DNA from: Allobosea sp. Root483D1
GTDB lineage: Bacteria > Pseudomonadota > Alphaproteobacteria > Rhizobiales > Beijerinckiaceae
DNA length: 64,000 nt
Direction: 5' to 3'
NCBI RefSeq assembly: GCF_001429505.1
Contig: NZ_LMJW01000022.1
Span: 542,420-606,419 of the forward strand
Positions 1 through 8,472 of this stretch are shown in pieces (positions within the stretch are counted from its first letter, which is position 1; each line of letters opens with the position of its first letter). Under the pieces are notes generated by a model. It was not told where the DNA came from. It made no database searches and worked only from the letters and a program-made list of their open reading frames with translations. Position numbers and translations under genes: made by a program.

Positions 1-266
1 CGATGTGCGTCAGCATCGAAGGCGCGACTCGCGTGCCTTCGTTCCTGCTTCATGACAGCCCCCGTGAGGCTGACCTTGGCTTATCAATCTATGGAAGGCT
101 CTTCGATATCGGTCAGGAGCTGGAGCGTGTTGGCGGAAAGCCTCTGTTTCAGTACATTGTAACGACCACGACGGCGCCTCCGACCGAGTTCAGGGAACGT
201 CCGTACCTGCAGCTCAAGCTGCATGGCGATCCGCCTGCGCAACGCTTGCTCGGGGTGGACTTGTGA
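1..266 (+). CDS. C-terminal end of an SMC/AAA-like ATPase (5' partial)
   Basis: Only the last ~88 residues are inside the window; the reading frame is open from the first base, so the Met at base 3 is probably internal. The visible part contains a Walker B-like segment, FLLHDSPREAD, the HDSPREAD signature I associate with SMC/RecN-like ATPases of defence and DNA-repair modules, followed by a short beta-rich tail (QYIVTTTTAPP). The stop codon overlaps the GTG start of the HNH nuclease gene by 4 bp (GTGA), so the two are translationally coupled and probably form one ATPase-nuclease module. The family of the full protein cannot be decided from this fragment. Confidence 0.6.
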   Translation, partial: MCVSIEGATRVPSFLLHDSPREADLGLSIYGRLFDIGQELERVGGKPLFQYIVTTTTAPPTEFRERPYLQLKLHGDPPAQRLLGVDL

Positions 267-1039
267 TTAGCACGGAAGGCCGTCTCGCTGCCTATCCATT
301 CGTCCTGCTCTCTGAGCTGCGAGATGCTGCGAACGAGCACGGCTATCGCATTGGTCCCGAAGAGGCGGATGGATGGATCTTTTTCCGATCGGCCAGCGCA
401 CCAGGGGAAATTGGGCTGGCCGCCGCGAGTACCTCTGGGCCATTCTTTCTGTCTGTGATGCTGCAGGGTGTGGCGCGAGCTCTGGATGCCCAACCTGCAA
501 CTCCATGGGCCAAAGGCCATGCAAGGGCCTTCATGTTTGGCACTCGTGATGATCTGCATGCCCGGGTCCAGGCGGTGTACCGCTTATCGGTCAGCTTGCC
601 CAATTTCCCCCTTGAGAAATACGAAAAGGCCGTGGCGGGAATTGGTGAGACTGAAGGGGAGCGCGCCCAGAAGTTCAGGATTGGGCAGAATATCTTTCGT
701 GACGCCCTGATGGAATACTGGAATGGGAGCTGCCCGTTGAGCGGGATTTCGAGTCCCGATCTCCTGCGAGCCTCGCACATGATGCCCTGGTCAGACTGTG
801 CGACGGACGCTCAGAGACTCGACGTGCACAACGGACTTCTGCTGTCTGCCCTATGGGACGCTGCATTCGATGCCGGGCTGGTGACATTCGATGACGATGG
901 AATGGTTTTGACTTCTGGTCGTTTGGAGGATGCTGCGCTTGAAGCCTTGGCCTTAGACAGAGCGCCGAGGCTGGCGTTGCGTGATGAGCATCGGCCTTAC
1001 CTGGCCCATCACCGCAACCACGTTTGGGTTCGGAATTAG
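263..1039 (+). CDS. HNH endonuclease (HNH_2-type domain)
   Basis: 258-aa protein starting at a GTG that overlaps the upstream ATPase stop. The N-terminal ~130 residues are not recognised. The C-terminal part, from about residue 138, is a typical HNH_2 domain: a short helix (IGQNIFRDALMEYWNG), a single Cys in SCPLSGI, the catalytic-region ASHMMPW, then LDVHNGLLLSALWDAAFD with the conserved His-Asn, and a final HHRNHVW. This family is found in stand-alone and modification-dependent restriction nucleases. Next to an SMC-like ATPase it resembles the logic of ATPase-HNH defence pairs such as Septu, but the HNH type and order do not let me call it Septu. Cleavage of foreign DNA is inferred. Confidence 0.75.
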   Translation: MISTEGRLAAYPFVLLSELRDAANEHGYRIGPEEADGWIFFRSASAPGEIGLAAASTSGPFFLSVMLQGVARALDAQPATPWAKGHARAFMFGTRDDLHARVQAVYRLSVSLPNFPLEKYEKAVAGIGETEGERAQKFRIGQNIFRDALMEYWNGSCPLSGISSPDLLRASHMMPWSDCATDAQRLDVHNGLLLSALWDAAFDAGLVTFDDDGMVLTSGRLEDAALEALALDRAPRLALRDEHRPYLAHHRNHVWVRN

Positions 1040-1416
1040 GCGGCGAAGGAGATCGTACTTCAATAGGAAACGGATAGACGAGGAAGACTCGCCGGTTCAA
1101 TGGCGTTGGCTCCCGATGCATGATATGTCTTGGGTGACGGTACTTTTCGACGCGAGCCGAGAACGTCATCAACCGCCATAAACGCAAACCGTATTCGCTG
1201 CAGCGTTGGCCGATATCCCGGCGAATGAGTTGCAGCCGAGAGCTGCCGTGCATGGGCTTTCTGCCAGAAGCCAGCGAAAACGACGGCCGCGGTCCGAGGA
1301 AGATATCGCCAGAACGGTCGTTAAGCAGTCCCGCGGCGCAATAGGTGCGGAAGCGGCCATATTGCTGAAACGGGTGAAAAGCTCGATGACTGAATAATAG
1401 CCAAAATGGCGCTGGG
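1040..1416 (+). other. Intergenic region upstream of the Gabija-like pair
   Basis: 377 bp between the HNH gene and gajA. Short reading frames exist on both strands, but none has a convincing start, ribosome-binding site or family resemblance. It presumably holds the promoter of the gajA-gajB pair; I see no clear -35/-10 or repeat. Confidence 0.4.
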
Positions 1417-3255
1417 ATGGTGGGACGCGTGCGCATCTCGAAGATCAAAATCGATAATTTTGCCAATTTCTCGGAGTTCGAAATTGAGACCGGCGACAAC
1501 CTCGTGGTTGTTGGAGAAAACAAGGTTGGCAAGAGCAATCTGATTTTCGCTCTCCAGCTCATTCTGGATCCCGGATTGTCAGAGCGCGACCGACAGCTCG
1601 GGCTTGAGCATTTCTGGGATGGCCTGGGCGACCATAAGCTTGGCGCAGTCATCGAAATCGTCATCGAGCTCACGGATTTCGAGGACGATCCGCGGCTGCT
1701 CGCCCATCTGGGCGACTGCATCGTCGATCCGGGACCGCCGATGGTGTCGCGGCTTACTTACCGTTTCCAGCCGAAAGCCGACCTCGACGGCCATCCGCAG
1801 AGCATGGCCGATTACGAGTATATCCTTTTCGGCGGTCTCGATCCCGACAACGCGATGCGTCCGCGTCTGCGGCGCATGCTGCCGATCGATGTTCTCGCCG
1901 CCTTGCGTGATGCGGAGAAAGACCTGGCGACGTGGCGACATTCTCCGCTGCGGCCGTTGATCGAGGGGTTGACGGCCGGACTGGACGAGGACGACCGCGC
2001 TGCGATCCAGGAGGCCGTGGACACCGCCCAGAATACGCTCGCCGAACGCGACGAGGTGCAAAGCGTTGCGCAGATCATCAGCGATCGTCTTCAAGAGATG
2101 GTGGGGCCGGCACATGCGACTCCGATCTCCCTCGGCATCACGCCGACACGCATCGACGCCTTGCTGCGCGCACTGCGCCTGCTGATCGACGGCGGAGCCC
2201 GCGGCATAGCGGACGCCAGCCTGGGTACCGCAAATCTCATCTTCCTCGCGCTGAAAAGCCTCGAACTCGATCGGCTCGTCGGGGAGGGAGAGCGTGACCA
2301 CACGTTCCTCGCCGTCGAGGAGCCGGAGGCGCACCTGCACCCTCACGTGCAAAGGCTCGTCTATCGTCACTTCCTGGCCGAGCCCGATGACGAAGCAGAC
2401 GAGGACGAGGACGCGGAAGGGGAAGGCAACGAAGATCCGGCGTCGGCGACCCGACTGACGACGATCTTGACCACGCATTCGCCGCACATCGCTAGCATCG
2501 CGCCGCTCCGGTCGCTCGTGCTGTTGCGCCGCGACGGCGAAGGGGATCGCACGGTCGGATTTTCAACGGCGAACACGCCGTTGACCGAGGCGGACGAAGC
2601 CGATCTTCAGCGCTACATCGATGTCACGCGCGGCGAGCTGTTCTTCGCCCGCGGCGTCATTTTGGTTGAAGGCGATGCCGAGCGCTTCCTCGTCCCGGCT
2701 TTCGCGGAAGCGCTGGACATTCCCCTCGATCATCGCGGCATCTCTGTCTGCTCGGTTGGAGGAACTAATTTCGGGCCATATGTGAGACTGCTCGGACCGG
2801 ACGGCCTCTCAATCCCCTACGTTGTCCTGACCGATCGTGACCCTGTTGAGGCTGGTCCGCCACTGGCGCGCGGGCGTGTGCAAAAGCTCCTCGAGATTGT
2901 TGAACCGGGACCCGTCTATGATGATCTCGCCGACGCCGCGATCTTTCGGCGTGGTGAGCGGCACAACATTTTCGTCAATACTCGCACACTCGAGCCCGAA
3001 CTATTCGGCGCCGGACTTGCGCGCCGCATGGGCGAAATCCTCAAATCGGAACTGCCTCTGCGCCGGGCCGGACGGGAAGCGATCGACGGCTGGGTGGCCG
3101 CTCCCGCGACCGTGAATGTCGATCGGTTGCTCAGCCTGATCGAGCGGGTCGGCAAAGGGCGCTTCGCCCAACGGTTGGCGGCAGGAGCGACTGAGCGTCG
3201 GTGCCCGGCCTATATTCGGGCCGCGTTGGAGCGCATCCGTGATGCCGTTGCGTAG
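1417..3255 (+). CDS. gajA: GajA-like OLD-family ATP-dependent nuclease
   Basis: 612-aa protein with the two-domain layout of OLD nucleases. The N-terminal ABC-type ATPase starts with KIDNFANFSEFEI and a Walker A GENKVGKS at residues 33-40; the signature/Walker B region (FLAVEEPEAHLHP) lies near residue 300, followed by TTHSPHIASI. A TOPRIM domain starts near residue 410: VILVEGDAERFLVPAF supplies the catalytic Glu and VLTDRDP near 471 the acidic pair. In Gabija, GajA is a nucleotide-sensing DNA-nicking enzyme that complexes with the helicase GajB. Here the next gene is a UvrD-like helicase overlapping by 17 bp, the class 2 OLD arrangement. A very acidic insert (about residues 324-345) sits between Walker B and the TTHS motif. 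Function is inferred from family and pairing. Confidence 0.85.
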   Translation: MVGRVRISKIKIDNFANFSEFEIETGDNLVVVGENKVGKSNLIFALQLILDPGLSERDRQLGLEHFWDGLGDHKLGAVIEIVIELTDFEDDPRLLAHLGDCIVDPGPPMVSRLTYRFQPKADLDGHPQSMADYEYILFGGLDPDNAMRPRLRRMLPIDVLAALRDAEKDLATWRHSPLRPLIEGLTAGLDEDDRAAIQEAVDTAQNTLAERDEVQSVAQIISDRLQEMVGPAHATPISLGITPTRIDALLRALRLLIDGGARGIADASLGTANLIFLALKSLELDRLVGEGERDHTFLAVEEPEAHLHPHVQRLVYRHFLAEPDDEADEDEDAEGEGNEDPASATRLTTILTTHSPHIASIAPLRSLVLLRRDGEGDRTVGFSTANTPLTEADEADLQRYIDVTRGELFFARGVILVEGDAERFLVPAFAEALDIPLDHRGISVCSVGGTNFGPYVRLLGPDGLSIPYVVLTDRDPVEAGPPLARGRVQKLLEIVEPGPVYDDLADAAIFRRGERHNIFVNTRTLEPELFGAGLARRMGEILKSELPLRRAGREAIDGWVAAPATVNVDRLLSLIERVGKGRFAQRLAAGATERRCPAYIRAALERIRDAVA

Positions 3256-5062
3256 CACTAGCGCAGCCTATCTGCGGCATGCCGGCGATTTGGCCGGCAA
3301 TCCGGGACAGCAGGCTGCCTATGATTCCCGTGGGCACTGCGTTGTCCTTGCGGGACCGGGGAGCGGAAAGACCAAAACGCTGGTGCTGAAGCTGGCGCGG
3401 ATTCTCGCGGAAGATGTCAGAGCCCCCCGCGGGGTGGCCTGCATCACATATAGTCAGGAATGCGCCCGCGAGCTGACGCGGCGGCTGGAGGCGCTTGGAT
3501 TGCGCGATGCGCCCAATCTTTTCGTGGGGACGGTGCACGGCTTCTGCCTTCGGCACATCCTGACGCCCTATGCACGCCTGGCCGGATTAGCCGTACCGTA
3601 TCCATTGACGCTCGCGACGACGCGTCAGACCGATAGTGCGTTCAAACAGGTGGCCGAGCGTCTGCTCGGAGTCGGACAGCCATATAAGACACACGATATG
3701 GGCAAGTATCGGCGCATCCATCTCGATCGAGATGCCCCCGATTGGGAAAGCGATCCCGACCTCGCTCGCATCACCGAGGGTTATGAGGCGGCGCTGCGTC
3801 GTGCAGGCCTGATTGATTTCGACGATCTGGTGATCTTCGGCAATCGTCTGGTGTCGGACCACGACTGGGTGCTGCCGGCCATCCAGGCGCGCTGGCCTGT
3901 CTTGGCGGTTGATGAGTATCAGGACTTGGGCGTGCCACTTCACCGGATTGTGGAGCGCCTCGCATTCGATGGCGGTGTGCGGCTGTTCGCAGTGGGCGAT
4001 GCCGACCAGTCGGTCTACGGCTTCGCCGGCGCAGACGGCGCTCTGTTGCTTGAGCTCGCGCAGCGCGACGATGTCGAGGCGGTCCAGCTTCAGCTCAACT
4101 ACCGTTCGGCGGGAAGGATTATCCGCGCGTCCGAGTTGGCTCTGGGCGAAGCGCGTGGCTACCAGCCCCATGATCCGGGGCGCCAAGCAGTGATTGAATT
4201 CACCGAGCGGCCCGGCGGTCTGGAGGACCAAGCCGCCCACGTCGTCGAAAACCTCATCCCAGCGGCGCTGGCCGCAAAGCCGGGCCGTACCTTGGGGGAT
4301 ATCGCGATCCTGTATCGCGCTGCCAGTGTGGGGGATGTCTTCGCGGACTCTCTGACGGCGGCCGGCTACGACTATATCCGCGTCGACAACGCTGCGCCGT
4401 ACAAAAAGGTCGGCCTTACGAGTTGGATCGAGGATTGTGCCGCATGGTGCGCTGGAGGCTGGCGGACCGGACGCCCCCAACTCGCTGGGCTCATTTCGCG
4501 ATGGACCGGATTCCGATCTGGCCGGCCAGATGAGCGCGAAGCGCGCCGCATGGCGCTCGCACTAACTTCATTTCTCTCTGACCATCGCGCCGATGAAGGC
4601 GCAGCAGCGCCTTTCGTCACCGCGATCCGAAGGGCATTGGTCGACCCGCTGACAGCCAGCGAGCGAAGTCTTGCTGACCAGCGCGAGCAGGTCCGACGGA
4701 TGAGCGAGGCTCTCGCTGAAGGCGGGAAGCTCGAAGGGCTGGACCTAAAGAGCCTGGGAGGGCGGGATGGCTCGCCTACCCATGTCAATCTTCTGACGCT
4801 GCATTCCGCCAAGGGCTGTGAGTACGATGTCGTGATCATGGTCGGGATGGACATGGGCGCGATGCCGTGGCGTCGCGAAACCGAAAACGAGCTTCGGGAA
4901 AGCCGTCGCCTGTTTTATGTCGGGCTGACCCGAGCGCGCGACGCAGTGCATATGCTCTATTCCGGCTGGATTCCCGGCCGCTACGGTGCTCAGCGCCTCG
5001 GCCGCTCGCCGTTCGTTGAAGAGCTTGAGGAGCGCCTGGTGGCGGCTGAAGAAGATGAGTGA
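3239..5062 (+). CDS. gajB: GajB-like UvrD/Rep superfamily 1 helicase
   Basis: 607-aa SF1 helicase starting at a GTG inside the end of gajA (17-bp overlap; an ATG follows immediately). All SF1A motifs are visible: Walker A AGPGSGKT at residues 38-45, motif Ia ITYSQECARELTRR, motif II AVDEYQD near 225, motif III AVGDADQSVYGFAGAD, motif IV QLNYRS, motif V TLHSAKGCEYDVV and motif VI YVGLTRARD near the C-terminus. It therefore looks active and full length. Pairing with an OLD nuclease makes Gabija the best call; GajB is thought to bind DNA ends and activate GajA. It is somewhat longer than the founding GajB as I recall it (~500 aa). No partner beyond gajA is evident. Confidence 0.85.
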   Translation: MMPLRSTSAAYLRHAGDLAGNPGQQAAYDSRGHCVVLAGPGSGKTKTLVLKLARILAEDVRAPRGVACITYSQECARELTRRLEALGLRDAPNLFVGTVHGFCLRHILTPYARLAGLAVPYPLTLATTRQTDSAFKQVAERLLGVGQPYKTHDMGKYRRIHLDRDAPDWESDPDLARITEGYEAALRRAGLIDFDDLVIFGNRLVSDHDWVLPAIQARWPVLAVDEYQDLGVPLHRIVERLAFDGGVRLFAVGDADQSVYGFAGADGALLLELAQRDDVEAVQLQLNYRSAGRIIRASELALGEARGYQPHDPGRQAVIEFTERPGGLEDQAAHVVENLIPAALAAKPGRTLGDIAILYRAASVGDVFADSLTAAGYDYIRVDNAAPYKKVGLTSWIEDCAAWCAGGWRTGRPQLAGLISRWTGFRSGRPDEREARRMALALTSFLSDHRADEGAAAPFVTAIRRALVDPLTASERSLADQREQVRRMSEALAEGGKLEGLDLKSLGGRDGSPTHVNLLTLHSAKGCEYDVVIMVGMDMGAMPWRRETENELRESRRLFYVGLTRARDAVHMLYSGWIPGRYGAQRLGRSPFVEELEERLVAAEEDE

Positions 5063-5371
5063 TCTGCGTGTTACGTCAGATCGGCGGTTAATCTACGCTG
5101 CCGGCAGCTTCGCGTTGTCGTTGCTTGCCTCAGATATGAATGATACACGTTTTGCGTGTAATTATGTGTTTGGGCACGTGCGACAACAGCATTTCCGCCC
5201 TAGACGATGGACGGATTGAAGGTTGCAGGACGATGTCTGACCGTCGTGAGATATGGGACGGGGTTTCGTTGATTCTGAGCCGCGTAACCATCCCAGGCGT
5301 TGGGTGAGGGACGCTGTCGCGGCTGATAGTTACTGCTGGTCGATAAGGCAAACTTCCGAAGGGGAAAACGA
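5063..5371 (+). other. Intergenic region with a perfect hairpin
   Basis: About 309 bp with no convincing gene. At 5144-5160 there is a perfect inverted repeat TACACG-TTTTG-CGTGTA in locally AT-richer DNA. It could be an operator for the next operon or a weak terminator of the gajAB operon, although no U-tract follows it. The region before the next start carries a good ribosome-binding site (AAGGGG about 8 nt before the ATG at 5372). Confidence 0.4.
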
Positions 5372-5710
5372 ATGGTCGTGGAAGGGGCGTTGACCGTGTT
5401 CGGTGTCGGCTGTGCCGGTGGCATTGTGGCAGAAATCCTTCACTGGTGGAACCTGCGGCAAGCTGAGCAGCTTCCCGCCTATCGAGTCAGCCTATTCTAC
5501 TGGGGAGTCACGGCCGCCATGATCATAGCCGGCGGCTTCGTCGCGTGGCTCTATTTTGGCGGACGTGCGGAAGGCATCATCGCCTTTCACGTCGGCATCT
5601 CGACTCCCCTTATCTTGCAAAAACTGGTGACAAGTGTTCCTCAGCCTGCCGGCGCCAAGAACGTGATAGCTCGGCCCGCCCCGAGTTTGCGGAATTTCTT
5701 CACCTGGTGA
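5372..5710 (+). CDS. Small membrane protein paired with the caspase-like protein
   Basis: 112-aa protein with a strong ribosome-binding site. Hydrophobic segments are visible near residues 2-21 (GALTVFGVGCAGGIVAEIL), 42-62 (LFYWGVTAAMIIAGGFVAWLYF) and perhaps 67-85. It is therefore a small integral membrane protein with two or three helices. No family is recognised. It ends one base before the ATG of the caspase-like gene, so the two are almost certainly co-transcribed and probably work together at the membrane. A role as partner, inhibitor or membrane-damaging effector of the protease is speculation. Confidence 0.65.
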   Translation: MVVEGALTVFGVGCAGGIVAEILHWWNLRQAEQLPAYRVSLFYWGVTAAMIIAGGFVAWLYFGGRAEGIIAFHVGISTPLILQKLVTSVPQPAGAKNVIARPAPSLRNFFTW

Positions 5711-5711
5711 C

Positions 5712-8351
5712 ATGGCAACGGTCGGGGCATTTGTCGTAGGCATCGCCTCGTACCGCGCGATCAGCGGTACGGGCCTCACTCCGCTTGAATTCGCCGTCAA
5801 CGATGCGGATGGCATCGAGCAGTATCTCCGAACCTGCTGGCCGGATGACGGTGATCTAAGGATTGTCAGGATAGGCGAGGGCGATGCGACTGCGGTAGCA
5901 ATGGAGGCCGGGCTTGAAGCGCTCGCGGAGGGCGGCCCTTACGAGCTCTGCTGGTTGTTCCTCTCCGGTCACGGTTGGGTCGACGGTGCTACTGCCGGAT
6001 TCCTGGTTCAACCTGCTGAGGAAATTGGCGGCCTTCCCATGCTGGCCGCTGAGACCTTGGATCGGCTGATCGGGAGAATTGACGCAAAGAGGACGATCCT
6101 CATTCTCGATTGTTGCTTCGCCGAGGGCCTCGTGCGGAGGATGTCCTACTTTGCAGCGCTCGGTGAGAGTGAAGCTCGTCTTTACGTGGCATCGTCGCGA
6201 GAGAGCCAGCGCACCTGGGAAGACAGAGGCGTAAAGCACGGCGTGTTTACCGCGCATTTGCTCGATCTTCTGAATACAGGGAGCGCCGCTCAATTCAGCG
6301 AGCGCAAGACGCAGCTGGACGTCGATGCAGAGCTGTTCCCGGCTGTCTGTGCTCAAGTGCCGCTTTACGTGTTTCAACAGAAGGGCGGAGCGCGACAGGA
6401 GCCGGTGAAGGGAGGCGTGTCGAGCTCTTCGGTTGCGCTGCCTGTAGCGAGCCTGGCCCGGCGAGTTCGGAACCGGTCCGTCCTTGAAACCGTAGCTATA
6501 CGACTGCGTCAGGCAGTCACCGGCCTTGCGGTCGGCGGTCTTGCATTGCTGGCCCTCAGCTATGCTCTTCTCTACTACGTTGAGCCAGGCGCCGGTGGGA
6601 CCTTGATGGTCCGTCACGGAACGAGATGGCTTGAGCCGCTGCTGCGTGTCCTGCCGCTTGAGAGAGTCGACACCGGGATCTCCGTTGCGGATCTATCGAG
6701 CAACGGTGCGGCAGCAGCTCCACTTCAGTCTGGCTATACGACCGGTTTCTGGACACACGAGGGAGCAGATCGTGCTCGCGGTTGGTTCGACGCTGTGCTC
6801 GCCGGCCTCGATCCAGCGGCAGCGGCACGTTACGGGGCGCTCGCCGGAAGGCAGCCGCCAACGCTTGGTCCGTCGCCCTTTCCATTGGACGTGGAGCGCG
6901 CTGCCTTGATGGCGCTGAGCGATGCTCAGCCCGAGAGCCTTGATCCGATTTTGAACCACGTGCCCGGTGGCGATCGTCGTTCCCAGCAGGTCGAGCCTAT
7001 CTCGGCCAACCAGTTGGATTTTGAGATTCTCGACCTGACTGAAGCCAACATGGTCAGCTATGCTGAGGCGTTGGCATATGCGGCGGCGCTTGATCCCGTT
7101 AGAACCTTTCCGGCATTTCTCGGCTTTGCCAAGGCCACCCAGGAATGGCTGCTTCACAATACCGATGCACAACGTGGCCGCGGCGCACGCGATCGCGTGC
7201 GCAATGCTGTTGTCGATGTCCTCGGAGTGATCTCCAAGGCGCGGATCGACCGAGGCCTTCCGGCGCTTGACACGCCAGATCGGGATCTCCTTCGGGTTCT
7301 GTCGGATGCAGGATATGCCGAAGTGATTGGTCAAGCTCTGAGCCGTGTCGTTGGCGATGCCCAATCGCGCTTGACGGCAGCAACTAGCGCGCTTCAACGA
7401 TTTCGCGGTAGCCCCGATGATCCAACGCAGGGACCGGCGTTCGAGACGATCGTCGCTGGACTCGACGATAGCGCGCAATCCAGGGAGTTGGTCGAGCGCG
7501 TCATTGCGGCATTCGCTGACGCTGGCGCGGTGCCGAATAGTTATTACACGCGGTTCCTGATTGCGGCCGGTGACGCTCGCGCCTTGCCAGCCAATGTGGT
7601 TGACGAACTCGTGCTGACGGCTCGTGAGAGGCTGGCGAAGGCCGAAAGCAATTTCGAGGATAGCGAGTACGGCCGAATTCTCGCGCATGCCATGAGCCAA
7701 ATTCCTTTAACGCAGCGGGAAATAGCTCTGGCCCTCATTGAGCGTGTCGCGAATTCGGTGACGCCGATGTCGACGTCGACGGCTGAGATGTATGCGGCTC
7801 TGGGGCGCCAACGCCTCGATCCGGAGGGCTTGCTGGCGAAGGTCCGGGAACGTGCCGCCAAGGCGAAACCCTACACGCCTGCCGATCGAAACGTAGCCGT
7901 TGGTCCGACGCCGGGGATGACGATAGTTGTCGGGCCGGGACCTTGGATAGCCGCACTCGCGGTCTTTGGCAGCAATCGACAGCTCGGAGCTGGTGAAGTG
8001 GCCATTCTTCGCGCGCATGCTTCAAATCCAGCGCTGCGAGATATGATTATGCGGGCGCTTGTTCGCCAGGAGAAGGAGGAGCCGGCGGATACGATCGTTG
8101 GATCATGGCAACGTCGCCTCTCAGCACTGGCAACTGACGCTCGATCACGTGACACTGAGCAGGCGATAATGGTTGGCTATCTTGCTGCCCGGCCTTGGCC
8201 TGAATTCACACGTCTCGTGGAGCAATTGCGGAAGGAGAGGGGCGATTCTCAAGAACCCGAACTTCGCATTGCCTTGGGCGCGATTGTCGTGAACGCGTTG
8301 GTCGCCAGAAGCAGAGTCTCGCCGCGTGGCGCTCAACTATTTGCCGGGTGA
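5712..8351 (+). CDS. Membrane-anchored caspase-family (peptidase C14) protein
   Basis: 879-aa protein. Residues 1-190 form a caspase/metacaspase-like domain: VGAFVVGIASYRA, the P-A-N-DA turn EFAVNDADGI, catalytic His87 in LFLSGHGW, and the Cys motif LILDCCFAEG, with Cys135 the expected nucleophile. The domain closes with VASSRESQRTWED and GVFTAHLLDLL. A single transmembrane helix lies near residues 268-290 (LAVGGLALLALSYALLYYV). The remaining ~590 residues are mostly helical, Ala/Arg-rich and not recognised; they could be a sensor or scaffold. Both catalytic residues are present, so it is probably an active protease. Bacterial caspase-like proteins are often effectors of abortive-infection systems; position beside Gabija and coupling to a small membrane protein fit that. 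Substrate and trigger are unknown. Confidence 0.8.
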   Translation: MATVGAFVVGIASYRAISGTGLTPLEFAVNDADGIEQYLRTCWPDDGDLRIVRIGEGDATAVAMEAGLEALAEGGPYELCWLFLSGHGWVDGATAGFLVQPAEEIGGLPMLAAETLDRLIGRIDAKRTILILDCCFAEGLVRRMSYFAALGESEARLYVASSRESQRTWEDRGVKHGVFTAHLLDLLNTGSAAQFSERKTQLDVDAELFPAVCAQVPLYVFQQKGGARQEPVKGGVSSSSVALPVASLARRVRNRSVLETVAIRLRQAVTGLAVGGLALLALSYALLYYVEPGAGGTLMVRHGTRWLEPLLRVLPLERVDTGISVADLSSNGAAAAPLQSGYTTGFWTHEGADRARGWFDAVLAGLDPAAAARYGALAGRQPPTLGPSPFPLDVERAALMALSDAQPESLDPILNHVPGGDRRSQQVEPISANQLDFEILDLTEANMVSYAEALAYAAALDPVRTFPAFLGFAKATQEWLLHNTDAQRGRGARDRVRNAVVDVLGVISKARIDRGLPALDTPDRDLLRVLSDAGYAEVIGQALSRVVGDAQSRLTAATSALQRFRGSPDDPTQGPAFETIVAGLDDSAQSRELVERVIAAFADAGAVPNSYYTRFLIAAGDARALPANVVDELVLTARERLAKAESNFEDSEYGRILAHAMSQIPLTQREIALALIERVANSVTPMSTSTAEMYAALGRQRLDPEGLLAKVRERAAKAKPYTPADRNVAVGPTPGMTIVVGPGPWIAALAVFGSNRQLGAGEVAILRAHASNPALRDMIMRALVRQEKEEPADTIVGSWQRRLSALATDARSRDTEQAIMVGYLAARPWPEFTRLVEQLRKERGDSQEPELRIALGAIVVNALVARSRVSPRGAQLFAG

Positions 8352-8472
8352 TCGTAGCAATTAGCCGTTGCCATAGCGTCGCTGACCTGTAGCGAAGCGG
8401 ACCGGAGAAGACGTCCTTGGACCCGGATTAGCTACAAATCGGGCTGGAGCATCGTGGCGGCACGTTTGCAGG

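Noticed and set aside
1-1039. Calling the ATPase-HNH pair Septu
   Set aside because: Only the ATPase tail is visible, and the HNH_2 domain with its long N-terminus does not clearly match PtuB.
1206-1397. 63-aa frame between the HNH and gajA genes
   Set aside because: No ribosome-binding site, no known motif, and competing frames of similar length on the other strand.
675-1721. Long minus-strand open frame across the HNH gene, intergenic region and gajA start
   Set aside because: It runs antiparallel to two convincing genes, has no recognisable motif or ribosome-binding site, and its composition looks like a high-GC shadow frame.
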